64,000 bases of DNA, taken from the NCBI RefSeq assembly GCF_005862235.1, contig NZ_VCEK01000004.1, positions 372,001-436,000 of the forward strand, written 5' to 3'. Each line of letters opens with the position of its first letter. The stretch's first letter is position 1. This document shows positions 43,670 to 53,212 of this stretch, one piece after another. The notes below the pieces were generated by a model that ran no database searches, had not been told where the DNA came from, and saw only the letters and a list, made by a program, of their open reading frames with translations. Origin of the DNA: Saccharomonospora piscinae. GTDB taxonomy: Bacteria; Actinomycetota; Actinomycetes; Mycobacteriales; Pseudonocardiaceae. The translations under genes were made by a program, and so were the position numbers.

Positions 43670-44262
43670 CGTGGCCGGTAGGTGCGCAGTTGTGCGGCGC
43701 GGCTCGCGATCGGCCCCGGTGGGTCCCAGACCCAGGTCTGCGTGTCGGTGAAACCGGCGGCGGCGACCTCTCTGGCCAGGTCGTGGCGGGCGACGGGTAG
43801 CCACCGTTCGTGTGCGGAGAGCACCAGCCGCCCGCCCGGCCGCAGCACCCGGTGCAGCTCGGCGAGTGCGGCGGGCCGGTCCTCCCACAGCTGCAGTGTG
43901 TTGACGCTGAGCACCACGCTGACGCAGGCGTCGGGGAGACCGGTGTCGGTGGCCGTGCCCTCCCGCAGCGCCACGGTGCCCGCCTCGACGGACTCGGCGC
44001 ACCGGCGCGCGCATGCCGCCAGCATGTCCGGCGACGGGTCGAGTCCGATCACGCTCGCGGCCCGGTCGGCCGCGGCGGCGAGCCCGACGCCGGGTCCCGG
44101 GCCGACGACCAGCACGGTCTCGTCGGCGTCGGGCTTGGCGACGGCGACGACGTGGCGTTCGGTGGCGGCGTTGCCGCGGGCCATCACCGCGCCGCCGAGC
44201 CTGCCCAGGCGGCCCCGCGGACGGCCGAAGGTGCGGTCGAGCACGTGTCCGAGAGAACTCAT
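43666..44262 (-). CDS. SAM-dependent methyltransferase, class I
   Basis: 198 aa of the Methyltransf_11 type. Motif [15 protein letters not shown], acidic residue at the end of strand 2 in [10 protein letters not shown], motif post-I region [12 protein letters not shown], then [14 protein letters not shown]. The substrate is not known. Divergent from lepA (114 bp apart) and convergent with the VOC gene. Confidence 0.88.
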   Translation of the reverse strand: MSSLGHVLDRTFGRPRGRLGRLGGAVMARGNAATERHVVAVAKPDADETVLVVGPGPGVGLAAAADRAASVIGLDPSPDMLAACARRCAESVEAGTVALREGTATDTGLPDACVSVVLSVNTLQLWEDRPAALAELHRVLRPGGRLVLSAHERWLPVARHDLAREVAAAGFTDTQTWVWDPPGPIASRAAQLRTYRPR

Positions 44263-44375
44263 ACTTCGAGGTCAGCACGAAAGCCCTTGACGCGCATCGG
44301 GGATCACCCCGGGATCGCCCGGGGCGAGCATGGGAACATGGAGGGCACCAGCCGCGAGTGACCCGAGGTAGGCGA

Positions 44376-46247
<1,872 letters not shown>

Positions 46248-46306
46248 GTCGCCGGGTGATGTGGTCCACACCTGTGGGCGCGTCATACCCCGGCCGAGGC
46301 GCTTCG

Positions 46307-46312
46307 TAGGCT
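46307..46312 (+). promoter_or_regulatory. -10 box, leaderless start of nitronate monooxygenase gene
   Basis: TAGGCT ends 6 nt before the ATG at 46319. Confidence 0.5.
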
Positions 46313-46318
46313 GGTGCC

Positions 46319-47371
46319 ATGTTCGAGAGCTTGCGCGTGCCCGTGATCGCCGCGCCCATGGCCGGTGGACCCACCACGCCCGAGCTCGTCGCCGCAGCGG
46401 GCCGGGCGGGAGCCTTCGGTTACCTCGCGGGCGGGTACCTCACCGCCGCGAGCCTGGCCGGGCAGATCGCCGCCGTCCGGGGCCTGTCGAACTCCGCGTT
46501 CGGCGTCAACCTCTTCGTCCCCGGCATCCGTTCCACTGTGGATCTGCGCGGGTACGTCGAGCGCGTGGGCCGGGAGGCCGCGCGCTACGGCACCGAGCCC
46601 GGCGAGCCCCGCTGGGACGACGACGGCTACTCGGCGAAGCTGGACCTGCTGGTCGAGTCCAGGGTTCCCGTCGTCTCGTTCACCTTCGGCCTGCCCGGGG
46701 AGTCCGACGTCGAGCGGCTGCACGAGGTGGGCACGACCGTCGTCGTGACCGTGACCACGCCGGAGGAGGCGCGGGAAGCGGCCGAGGTCGGCGCGGACGC
46801 GCTGTGCGTGCAGGGGTTCGAGGCCGGGGGACACCGCAGTGTGTTCCACGACGATCCCGCGGACCCGTGCGGGGGCGCGAGCTACGGCCTGCTGGCCGCG
46901 CTACGGCTGGTCTCAGCCGTCACCGATCTGCCGCTGGTGGCCGCCGGAGGGCTCGTGGCCGGTGCCGACATCGCGGCCGTGTTGACCGCGGGCGCGGTGG
47001 CCGCCCAGCTCGGGACGGCGTTCCTGCGCGCCGACGAGGCGGGCACCAACGCCACGCAACGGCAGGTACTCGCGGCGGGGGACCGGCCCACCGCCGTCAC
47101 CCGCGCGTTCAGCGGCAGGCCAGCGCGCGGGCTGGTCAACCGGTTCCTGCGCGAGCACTCCGAGCACGCCCCGGCCGCCTACCCGCAGCTGCACCGGCTC
47201 ACCAGGCCGGTGCGGTCGGCGTCGGGTCAGGCCGGAGACCCCGAGGCCATGTCGCTCTGGGCGGGGCAGACCTATCCACTGGCCGGTGCGCTGCCCGCCG
47301 ACGAGATCATCGGCAGGCTGTGGCGCGACGCCCGGGAGGCCGCGCACCGGACGGCACGTCGGTTCGGATGA
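46319..47371 (+). CDS. Nitronate monooxygenase family FMN protein
   Basis: 350 aa TIM barrel of the 2-nitropropane dioxygenase family: VPVIAAPMAGGPTTPELVAAAGRAGAFGYLAGGY, CVQGFEAGGHRS (likely catalytic His), VAAGGLVAGADIAAVLTAGAVAAQLGTAFL. Oxidises toxic nitronates such as propionate 3-nitronate using FMN. Its last 65 bp overlap the 3' end of the convergent hydrolase gene. Confidence 0.9.
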   Translation: MFESLRVPVIAAPMAGGPTTPELVAAAGRAGAFGYLAGGYLTAASLAGQIAAVRGLSNSAFGVNLFVPGIRSTVDLRGYVERVGREAARYGTEPGEPRWDDDGYSAKLDLLVESRVPVVSFTFGLPGESDVERLHEVGTTVVVTVTTPEEAREAAEVGADALCVQGFEAGGHRSVFHDDPADPCGGASYGLLAALRLVSAVTDLPLVAAGGLVAGADIAAVLTAGAVAAQLGTAFLRADEAGTNATQRQVLAAGDRPTAVTRAFSGRPARGLVNRFLREHSEHAPAAYPQLHRLTRPVRSASGQAGDPEAMSLWAGQTYPLAGALPADEIIGRLWRDAREAAHRTARRFG

Positions 47372-48269
47372 GCACGGTGTCCTCGGCGAAGTCGGCGACG
47401 AGCCGCGCGACCGACGCCGGGTCGTCGAGTTGCGGGCAGTGACCCCATTCGGGGCGGTGCAACAGCCTGCTGCCCGGGAGCAGTGCCGACAACCGTGCCC
47501 CTGAGCCGGTTGTCACCAGCCGGTCGCGGCCACACGCCACGACCAGGGCGGGCGTCGTGCAGGCGGGCACGTCGGTGTAGGCGTCGGTGAGTTCGGCGAC
47601 GAGGGAACACGCCGCCAACCACGCGCGCGCCGTGGAATGGTGGTCGGTGAACAGCGCGGTGAAGCGCTCGACGTGGCCGGGCTGGGCGCGCGCCGCGTCC
47701 GCGTACAGCAGGCGGGGCACCAGCGCCGCCGCCACCGCGCGTACCACCGGAGAGGGAACTGGCAGCGGCCACGCCGACCACAGCCGTGCGGGCAGTGCCA
47801 CCCCCGTCGCGGCCCGCACGAGCCACGAGTCGGCGAGCCCGGGGGCCGCGACCGACACCACACCCGCGATCCGGTCGCGGTGCGTGCCGCGCGCCGCCGC
47901 GCGCAGGCTGAGTGTGCCGCCGAGCGAGTTGCCCACCAGCAGCGTGGCGTGCGGTGAGCTCTCCCTGAGGAGTACGGCGTCGAGGAAGTTGTCCAGCTCG
48001 GGCAGTGCCGGTCCTTCGCCGAGAGCCGGAAGATCGACGGCGACGGCGGGTACTCCCGCGCGTGCCAGCTCGCCGAGTACGTCGAACCAGGTGTCGGCGT
48101 TGTCGCAGAAGCCGTGGAGCAGCACGACGCGGGGACCGGCCGGGTCCGCGTCAGGCGGGAGGACCTCGAGGACCCGGGTCGCGACCGTCGTGTAGCGGCG
48201 GTAGGACACCCGGACCTCGGGCACGGCGCGGCGAGCCGGTACCTGTGCCGTTCGCCGCGCCGCGATCAT
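47307..48269 (-). CDS. Alpha/beta-fold hydrolase
   Basis: 320 aa. HG box VVLLHGFCDNADTW, nucleophile elbow VGNSLGGTLSL, Asp in CGRDRLV and His in PEWGHCPQLDDP. Substrate unknown. The ATG at 48269 follows the -10-like TAACCT by 6 nt, a leaderless arrangement. The C-terminal 20 residues overlap the coding end of the convergent nitronate monooxygenase gene and are Arg/Pro-rich. Confidence 0.88.
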   Translation of the reverse strand: MIAARRTAQVPARRAVPEVRVSYRRYTTVATRVLEVLPPDADPAGPRVVLLHGFCDNADTWFDVLGELARAGVPAVAVDLPALGEGPALPELDNFLDAVLLRESSPHATLLVGNSLGGTLSLRAAARGTHRDRIAGVVSVAAPGLADSWLVRAATGVALPARLWSAWPLPVPSPVVRAVAAALVPRLLYADAARAQPGHVERFTALFTDHHSTARAWLAACSLVAELTDAYTDVPACTTPALVVACGRDRLVTTGSGARLSALLPGSRLLHRPEWGHCPQLDDPASVARLVADFAEDTVLIRTDVPSGARPPGRRATACR

Positions 48270-48275
48270 CCGTTC

Positions 48276-48281
48276 AGGTTA
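48276..48281 (-). promoter_or_regulatory. -10 box, leaderless start of the hydrolase gene
   Basis: TAACCT on the minus strand ends 6 nt before the ATG at 48269. Confidence 0.4.
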
Positions 48282-48317
48282 TCCCAGATCGGGTGAATTT
48301 CGAGGCGGTCAGACCGG

Positions 48318-49283
48318 TCACCGGGTGAAGACGATCTTGCCGGCGGTGCGCCCGTCCAGCATGTCGGTGAATCCTCGCGCAGCCTCGGAAAACGGAAGTT
48401 CGGTGCCGACCTGCGGTCGCAGGCCCTTCAGGTCGACGTACGACAACAGGTCGGCCAGCTCGTCGCGGGTGCCCATCGTCGAGCCCGCCACGCGGAGCTG
48501 CAGGAAGAACACGCGCTGGAGATCGGCGCTCGGGTCAGGGCCACTCGTGGAGCCCGAGACCACCACGATCCCGCCCGGTTTCAGCGATTTCAGGGAGTGG
48601 GCCCAGGTCGCCTTCCCCACGGTCTCGAACACGGCGTCGACCCGTTCGGGCAGCCGCGTGCCCGGCTCGAAGGTGGCGTGCGCGCCGAGCCGCTCGGCCA
48701 GCGCGCGCTTCTCCTCGGAGCGGCCCGTCACCCACACCCGGAACCCGGCGGCGCGCCCGAGCTGGACCAGCGCCGTGGAAACGCCCCCGGACGCTCCCTG
48801 CACGAGCATCGTCTGCCCCGGGCGCAGACCGGACTTGACGAACAGCATGCGGTAGGCCGTGAGCCACGCGGTTCCCATCGTGGCCGCCTCCGCGAAGGAC
48901 AGCCCGGGCGGCTTCGGCAGCACGTTGTGAGCGGGCACGACCACGCTGTCCGCGAAGGTGCCCTGCAACTTCTCGGTGAGCAGCGTGCGCTTCGGGTCCA
49001 GGGTGTCGTCCCCTCGCCACGCGGGGTCGTTGATCACCGAGTGCAGCACCACCTCGGAGCCGTCGTCCGTCACCCCGGCCCCGTCACATCCGAGGATCAT
49101 CGGGAACTGGTCGGGCTTGATCCCGACCCCGCGCAGGGTCCAGAGATCGTGCATGTTCAGGCTGGCCGCGCGCACCGAAACCCGCACCCAGCCGTCGGGC
49201 ACCTCGGGATCGGGACGCTCGCCCACGACGAGGGAGGCCAGCGGATCGTCGGCGTTCGGTTCTTTGGCGTAGACGGCGAACAT
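48318..49283 (-). CDS. Zinc-type MDR oxidoreductase (quinone-oxidoreductase-like)
   Basis: 321 aa medium-chain dehydrogenase/reductase. GroES-like part: VRVSVRAASLNMHDLWTLRGV, ILGCDGAGV; Rossmann part: LRPGQTMLVQGASGGVSTALVQLGRAAGF. The structural zinc Cys cluster is absent, as in quinone-reductase-type members. It likely reduces quinones or enals with NADPH. The start at 49283 is 6 nt after the minus-strand -10-like TAGGTT. Confidence 0.9.
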   Translation of the reverse strand: MFAVYAKEPNADDPLASLVVGERPDPEVPDGWVRVSVRAASLNMHDLWTLRGVGIKPDQFPMILGCDGAGVTDDGSEVVLHSVINDPAWRGDDTLDPKRTLLTEKLQGTFADSVVVPAHNVLPKPPGLSFAEAATMGTAWLTAYRMLFVKSGLRPGQTMLVQGASGGVSTALVQLGRAAGFRVWVTGRSEEKRALAERLGAHATFEPGTRLPERVDAVFETVGKATWAHSLKSLKPGGIVVVSGSTSGPDPSADLQRVFFLQLRVAGSTMGTRDELADLLSYVDLKGLRPQVGTELPFSEAARGFTDMLDGRTAGKIVFTR

Positions 49284-49289
49284 GGCGTC

Positions 49290-49308
49290 AACCTACCTGG
49301 CGTACGCT
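49290..49308. promoter_or_regulatory. Divergent leaderless promoters in a 32-bp gap
   Basis: TAGGTT on the minus strand (49290-49295) and TACGCT on the plus strand (49303-49308) lie 6 and 7 nt before the start codons at 49283 (minus) and 49316 (plus). The two -10 boxes are 7 bp apart, so the polymerases must exclude each other. Confidence 0.5.
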
Positions 49309-49315
49309 CGGTCGC

Positions 49316-49546
49316 GTGTTCGACGGAGTGGCCCGCTGGTGGGACGGCGCTGAGCTGTGGCTCGCGCAGCAGTGGTTTCCCGTCCAGTTCGTGCTGGTGA
49401 TCGCCGTGCTCCTGCCGTTGTGCGCCGGGCTGGCCTGGGTGATCCATCGCGGCGTGGACGGTGTGGCCGACCTGCTCGGCCGGTCGCGTCGCGGCGACCG
49501 GACGGCCGCCGGTGGCGAGGGAGGCGATCCCGGTGCTCGCTCGTAG
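49316..49546 (+). CDS. Small single-helix membrane protein
   Basis: 76 aa, family not recognised. An amphipathic Trp-rich start (VARWWDGAELWLAQQWF) leads into a membrane helix (about 22-43, PVQFVLVIAVLLPLCAGLAWVI) and an Arg/Gly-rich tail. It overlaps the next gene by 14 bp and lies just before the secreted-protein/barstar pair, so it may be part of that unit. Confidence 0.65.
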   Translation: MFDGVARWWDGAELWLAQQWFPVQFVLVIAVLLPLCAGLAWVIHRGVDGVADLLGRSRRGDRTAAGGEGGDPGARS

Positions 49547-49817
49547 GCGCATTCGGGTCGCGCTCGTCGTTCTGCTCGTGCTCGCGCTCGTCGGGTGGTT
49601 CGTGCAACAGGCCTTCGGGGTTGGAAATCCGGGCCCCCACAGCGGTAGCCTGCCGGGCGCGGAACGGGAAACCGGGCCGGTGCCGGTGTGCGCCGCCCCG
49701 GGACCCGGCCCGTGGCAGGACGGCTGGACCTTCGGCACGAGGGAGATGGAGTTGCCTCACTCGGCATCCCCCTGCGGGCAGCACATCCCGCAGCACGTCA
49801 CGGCGGTTCTGCCGTGA
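49533..49817 (+). CDS. Small exported protein preceding barstar; possible degenerate ribonuclease
   Basis: 94 aa. N-terminal signal or anchor (RRRIRVALVVLLVLALVGWFV), then a short mature part with two Cys. The stretch DGWTFGTREMELP resembles the DGxxFxNRExxLP segment, with catalytic Glu, of RNase Sa/T1-type ribonucleases. Most of the preceding helix and all the downstream catalytic Arg/His region are missing. A secreted guanyl-specific RNase is the usual partner of barstar, so this could be a decayed toxin; alternatively it is an unrelated small protein. The GTG at 49533 follows GAGGGAGG. Confidence 0.5.
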   Translation: MLARRRIRVALVVLLVLALVGWFVQQAFGVGNPGPHSGSLPGAERETGPVPVCAAPGPGPWQDGWTFGTREMELPHSASPCGQHIPQHVTAVLP

Positions 49818-50188
49818 CCACGGTCAACCCCCGCCTCGACTCGGCGACCGCCGCCGACCAGGCACGGGCGCGGGGCGCCTACCCGCACGTCGTCGACGCG
49901 GCCTCGTGCCCGGATCGGTGCGGCACACTGGACGCGATCGCGTCGGCGCTGTCGCTGCCCGATCACTTCGGTCACAATCTCGACACGCTGTACGACGGGC
50001 TCACCGACCTGTCGTGGCTGCCGCCGGGCGAGCACGTGCTGATCTGGCGGGCCGCCGACGTGCTCAGGCGCAGCGACCCCCGCTCCTACCTCGCCGTACA
50101 CGGGGTGCTCTCCGACGCCCAGCGCGCGCTCACCCCTCGGCGGGGCACCCGGGACGGGCGCAGGTTGACCGTGGTGCTCGCGGACTGA
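49814..50188 (+). CDS. Barstar-family ribonuclease inhibitor
   Basis: 124 aa. Barstar core: AIASALSLPDHFGHNLDTLYDGLTDLSWLPPGEHVLIW, the helix and loop that plug the active site of barnase-like RNases. It protects the cell from a cognate secreted ribonuclease. The GTG at 49814 overlaps the preceding stop (GTGA). No complete ribonuclease gene is adjacent. Confidence 0.88.
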   Translation: MTTVNPRLDSATAADQARARGAYPHVVDAASCPDRCGTLDAIASALSLPDHFGHNLDTLYDGLTDLSWLPPGEHVLIWRAADVLRRSDPRSYLAVHGVLSDAQRALTPRRGTRDGRRLTVVLAD

Positions 50189-50211
50189 CCCACGCCCGGC
50201 AGGCGTTCGGC

Positions 50212-50985
50212 TCAGTCCTTCGGTACCCAGTTCGGCCTGCGTTTCTCGGCGAACGCCGCGATGCCCTCCTGGCCTTCCTCCCCCGCGAAGAACTGCGCCG
50301 ACAGTGACTGCATCGCCTCGAAGGTCTCCGGCATCGTGCGTGCCACCTCGCCCTGGAGCAGTTCCTTCGTGGCCGCGAGCGCGGTCGGGGCCCCGAGGGC
50401 CAGCGCCGTGGTGTAGCGCCGCACGGTGGCGTCCAGCTCCCCGGCGGGAACGGCGGCGTTGAGCAGGCCGATCGCGGCGGCCCTTCGCGCGTCGAACGTC
50501 TCGCCGGTCAGGAACAGTTCGTGCGCCGCCCGCGCGTCCAGCCGGGGCAGTACGGTCACCGAGATCACCGCGGGGACCACGCCGATCCGGACCTCGGTGA
50601 AGGCGAACGTGGCGTCCTCGACGGCCACCGCGATGTCGGTGGCGGCCACCAGCCCGACGCCCCCGGCTCGCGCGGGGCCCGCCAGCTTCGCGACGACGGG
50701 TTTCGGGCTCGTCCAGAGGCGGTGCAGCAGCGCGGGGAAGTCGTTCACGCCCTGCTGCCCGGCTCCGGCGCCCCTGGCTTCCTTGAGGTCCATTCCCGCG
50801 CAGAACACGGGCCCGGTGTGGTCGAGGACGACCACGCGCACGGTGTCGTCGCCGAGGGCCTGGTCCAGCCGCGCGCCGAGTTCCGAGCGCAGCTGGGCCG
50901 ACAGCGCGTTGCGGTTGTGGGGGGAGTCGAGCGTGATGGTCGCGACTCCTGCCGCCGTGGTGTAGTGCACCAGTTCGTCAGCCAT
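50212..50985 (-). CDS. Enoyl-CoA hydratase/isomerase family protein
   Basis: 257 aa crotonase. Oxyanion-hole motifs HNRNALSAQL and FCAGMDLKEARG, then KLAGPARAGGVGLVAATDIAVA and FTEVRIGVVPAVIS. The second catalytic acid position is occupied in the usual region, but the exact reaction (hydratase, isomerase or other) is not readable. C-terminal RRPNWVPKD is typical. The ATG at 50985 is directly followed upstream by an AAGGTT -10-like box and then by repeat array C. Confidence 0.92.
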   Translation of the reverse strand: MADELVHYTTAAGVATITLDSPHNRNALSAQLRSELGARLDQALGDDTVRVVVLDHTGPVFCAGMDLKEARGAGAGQQGVNDFPALLHRLWTSPKPVVAKLAGPARAGGVGLVAATDIAVAVEDATFAFTEVRIGVVPAVISVTVLPRLDARAAHELFLTGETFDARRAAAIGLLNAAVPAGELDATVRRYTTALALGAPTALAATKELLQGEVARTMPETFEAMQSLSAQFFAGEEGQEGIAAFAEKRRPNWVPKD

Positions 50986-50999
50986 GCCCCAACCTTGGC

Positions 51000-51083
51000 A
51001 CAACCGTGTCCGCAGCCCCCGTAGCCGTGTCCGCATCCGGCGTAGCCGTGTCCGCAGGTCACGTAGTGGTGTTCGCAGTTCGG
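51000..51083 (+). repeat. 21-bp tandem repeat array C, forward half (4 units)
   Basis: Units at 51000, 51021, 51042 and 51063. Three carry CCGTGTCCGCA and the fourth is degenerate (TGGTGTTCGCAG). It lies upstream of the enoyl-CoA hydratase gene in the opposite orientation and faces the reverse half of the array across 57 bp. Confidence 0.92.
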
Positions 51084-51140
51084 GGAGATCACGGCCGGAC
51101 GTGTCGGCAGCGATCGACGCAGGCGCCGTGTTCTGACTAC

Positions 51141-51203
51141 GCAGCCTGCGGACACGGCTACGCAGCCTGCGGACACGGCTACCTAGGCTGCGGACACGGC
51201 GGC
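51141..51203 (-). repeat. 21-bp tandem repeat array C, reverse half (3 units)
   Basis: Three units on the minus strand (51203, 51182 and 51161 as their starts). The two inner units are identical; the first contains the TAG stop of the chelatase gene (51183-51185) and codes its last residues VSAA. Together with the forward half it makes an inverted repeat able to form long hairpins. Confidence 0.92.
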
Positions 51204-51917
51204 GGTGGCGTAGCGGTCGAGGACGACGTCGGCGACTCGGGCGTCGGCGCCCAGGGGCTCGGCGACGGGAGCGCGGGCCACGCTCGCGGCCTCGCGCACG
51301 CGGTCGGGCAACAGGCCGGGCGCGAGGAACCACGACGCCACCGCGAACCGCCGTGCGCCTCGGGTGCGCAACGCCGTCAGCGCCGCCGCGACGTCCGGCT
51401 GCGCGGCGCTGGCGAATGCGGGGGACACCAGGCACCCGTGGCGCGCCTCCCACTCGCGGGCCAGCCGTGCCACGGCCTCGTTGGCCGGCGCGTGGGAGGA
51501 CCCGACGGCCGACAGCACGACGCCCAGTCCGGGGTCGGCGAGGTCCACGCCGGTCGCGCGGAGCCGGTCGAGGGCGAGTTCCCGCAGCGCTGGGTCCGGC
51601 CCGAGCACCTCGGCCTGACTCACCCCGAGTCCCGGGTACTCGCCGGTGACGTCGGCGAGGATCGACGGCAGGTCCACGCGGGCGTGGTAGGCGCTGCCGA
51701 GCAGCAGCGGCACCAGTACCACGTGCCGGTGCCCTGCCGCGTGCAGGTCGGCGAGTACGGCCGGCACGGGCGGATCGGAGAGGTCGAGAAACGCCGTTCG
51801 TACCTCGGCGGCCCCTGCCCGGTCGCGCACCAGTGCGACGAGATGGCGCACGGTCGCCGCGGACCGGGGGTCGCGGCTGCCGTGCGCCACCACGACCAGT
51901 GGCGCGGCGTCCGTCAC
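51183..51917 (-). CDS. Sirohydrochlorin chelatase (CbiX-type)
   Basis: 244 aa with two CbiX-like halves. The metal-binding His are His12 (VVAHGSRDP) and His78 (LLLGSAYHARVDLP). It inserts iron into sirohydrochlorin to make siroheme, the cofactor of the sulfite reductase at the head of this operon; the same gene (Rv2393) follows cysH in M. tuberculosis. The GTG at 51917 overlaps the cysN stop (GTGA). Its C-terminus is encoded by repeat array C. Confidence 0.9.
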   Translation of the reverse strand: MTDAAPLVVVAHGSRDPRSAATVRHLVALVRDRAGAAEVRTAFLDLSDPPVPAVLADLHAAGHRHVVLVPLLLGSAYHARVDLPSILADVTGEYPGLGVSQAEVLGPDPALRELALDRLRATGVDLADPGLGVVLSAVGSSHAPANEAVARLAREWEARHGCLVSPAFASAAQPDVAAALTALRTRGARRFAVASWFLAPGLLPDRVREAASVARAPVAEPLGADARVADVVLDRYATAAVSAA

Positions 51918-53212
51918 CCGGCCGTTCCGAGCGCGGCGAAGCGCTCCCCGACGAGCCCGGCGGCCAGGGTGTCTCCCGCGGCCGGGTCGATCACGAGGAA
52001 CGCGCCCGTGCGCGGGCTGTCGGTGTAGTCGTCGACCGCGATCTGCTCGGCCAGCCGCAGTCGCACGTAACCGATCTCGTTGAGCTCCAGCGTGCCGGGC
52101 TCCGGGACGGTCGAGAGCGCCTGCTCGTCGAAGCGCGACTCGATGTCCTGCACGAGTGCCTGCACGGTGCGGGCGCCGTGCTTGACCAGCACTTTGGCGC
52201 CCGGCTTCAGCGACGTTCCCGAGAGCCAGCAGAGCGTGGCGCCGAACTCGTCCGTCACGGCGGGAGCCGCCGAGTCCGCCGAGCCCGCCGGAGCCGCCGC
52301 CAGGAGGTCTCCACGGGAGATGTCGAGGTCGTCCGCCAGCAGCACGGTGACGGACGCGCCCGCGCCGGCCTCGTCCCGGGGCCCGTCGGCGGTGTCGACG
52401 CGCTCCACCGTGCTGCGCAGCCCCTGCGGCAGCACGACGACCTCGTCGCCGGGCCGCACGGTTCCCGCCGCGATCTGCCCGGCGTAGCCCCGGTAGTCGG
52501 GATACTCGGCCGTGCGTGGCCGGATCACGTACTGCACCGGGAACCGGAACGCCGCCTCGTGCGGGTTCGGCGCGACGGGCACGGTCTCCAGGTGCTCCAG
52601 CAGCGTGGGGCCCTGGTACCACGGGGTGTGCTCCGACGGCGTGGCGACGTTGTCGCCGTGCAGCGCGGACACCGGGATCGACAGCACCGCGCCCTCGGCG
52701 TAGCCCAGCGAGGCGGCGTGCGCGGTGAACTCCTTGGCGATGACGCGGAAGGCTGCCTCGTCGAAGTCGATGAGGTCGATCTTGTTCACGGCCAGCACCA
52801 GGCGCGGCACGCCGAGCAGGGCGAGCACGGCCGCGTGGCGCTTGGTCTGCTCGACCACGCCCTTGCGCGCGTCCACGAGCAGCACGGCGAGCTGCGCGGT
52901 CGACGCGCCGGTGACGGTGTTGCGGGTGTACTGCACGTGGCCCGGCGTGTCCGCGAGCACGAAGCTGCGTCGTGGTGTGGCGAAGTAGCGGTACGCCACG
53001 TCGATGGTGATGCCCTGTTCCCGCTCCGAGCGCAGCCCGTCCACGAGCAGTGACAGGTCGGGGGTGGACAGCCCCTTGTCGACGCTGGCGCGCTGCACCG
53101 CGTCGAGCTGGTCGGCGAGTACCGACTTGGTGTCGTAGAGCAGGCGACCGACGAGCGTGGACTTGCCGTCGTCCACGCTTCCGGCGGTGGCCAGCCTCAG
53201 CAGGCTCGACAT
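51914..53212 (-). CDS. cysN: Sulfate adenylyltransferase GTPase subunit CysN
   Basis: 432 aa EF-Tu-like GTPase that drives APS formation with CysD. P-loop GSVDDGKST at 11-19, SEREQGITIDVAY (switch I), DTPGHVQYTRN (G3), NKIDLIDF (G4). It ends after the beta-barrel domains without the APS-kinase (CysC) extension found in mycobacterial CysNC, consistent with a CysH that uses APS directly. ATGA overlap with cysD. Confidence 0.97.
   Translation of the reverse strand: MSSLLRLATAGSVDDGKSTLVGRLLYDTKSVLADQLDAVQRASVDKGLSTPDLSLLVDGLRSEREQGITIDVAYRYFATPRRSFVLADTPGHVQYTRNTVTGASTAQLAVLLVDARKGVVEQTKRHAAVLALLGVPRLVLAVNKIDLIDFDEAAFRVIAKEFTAHAASLGYAEGAVLSIPVSALHGDNVATPSEHTPWYQGPTLLEHLETVPVAPNPHEAAFRFPVQYVIRPRTAEYPDYRGYAGQIAAGTVRPGDEVVVLPQGLRSTVERVDTADGPRDEAGAGASVTVLLADDLDISRGDLLAAAPAGSADSAAPAVTDEFGATLCWLSGTSLKPGAKVLVKHGARTVQALVQDIESRFDEQALSTVPEPGTLELNEIGYVRLRLAEQIAVDDYTDSPRTGAFLVIDPAAGDTLAAGLVGERFAALGTAG

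Noticed and set aside
51141-51203. Possible CRISPR array
   Set aside because: Units are 21 bp head to tail without unique spacers and no cas gene is present.
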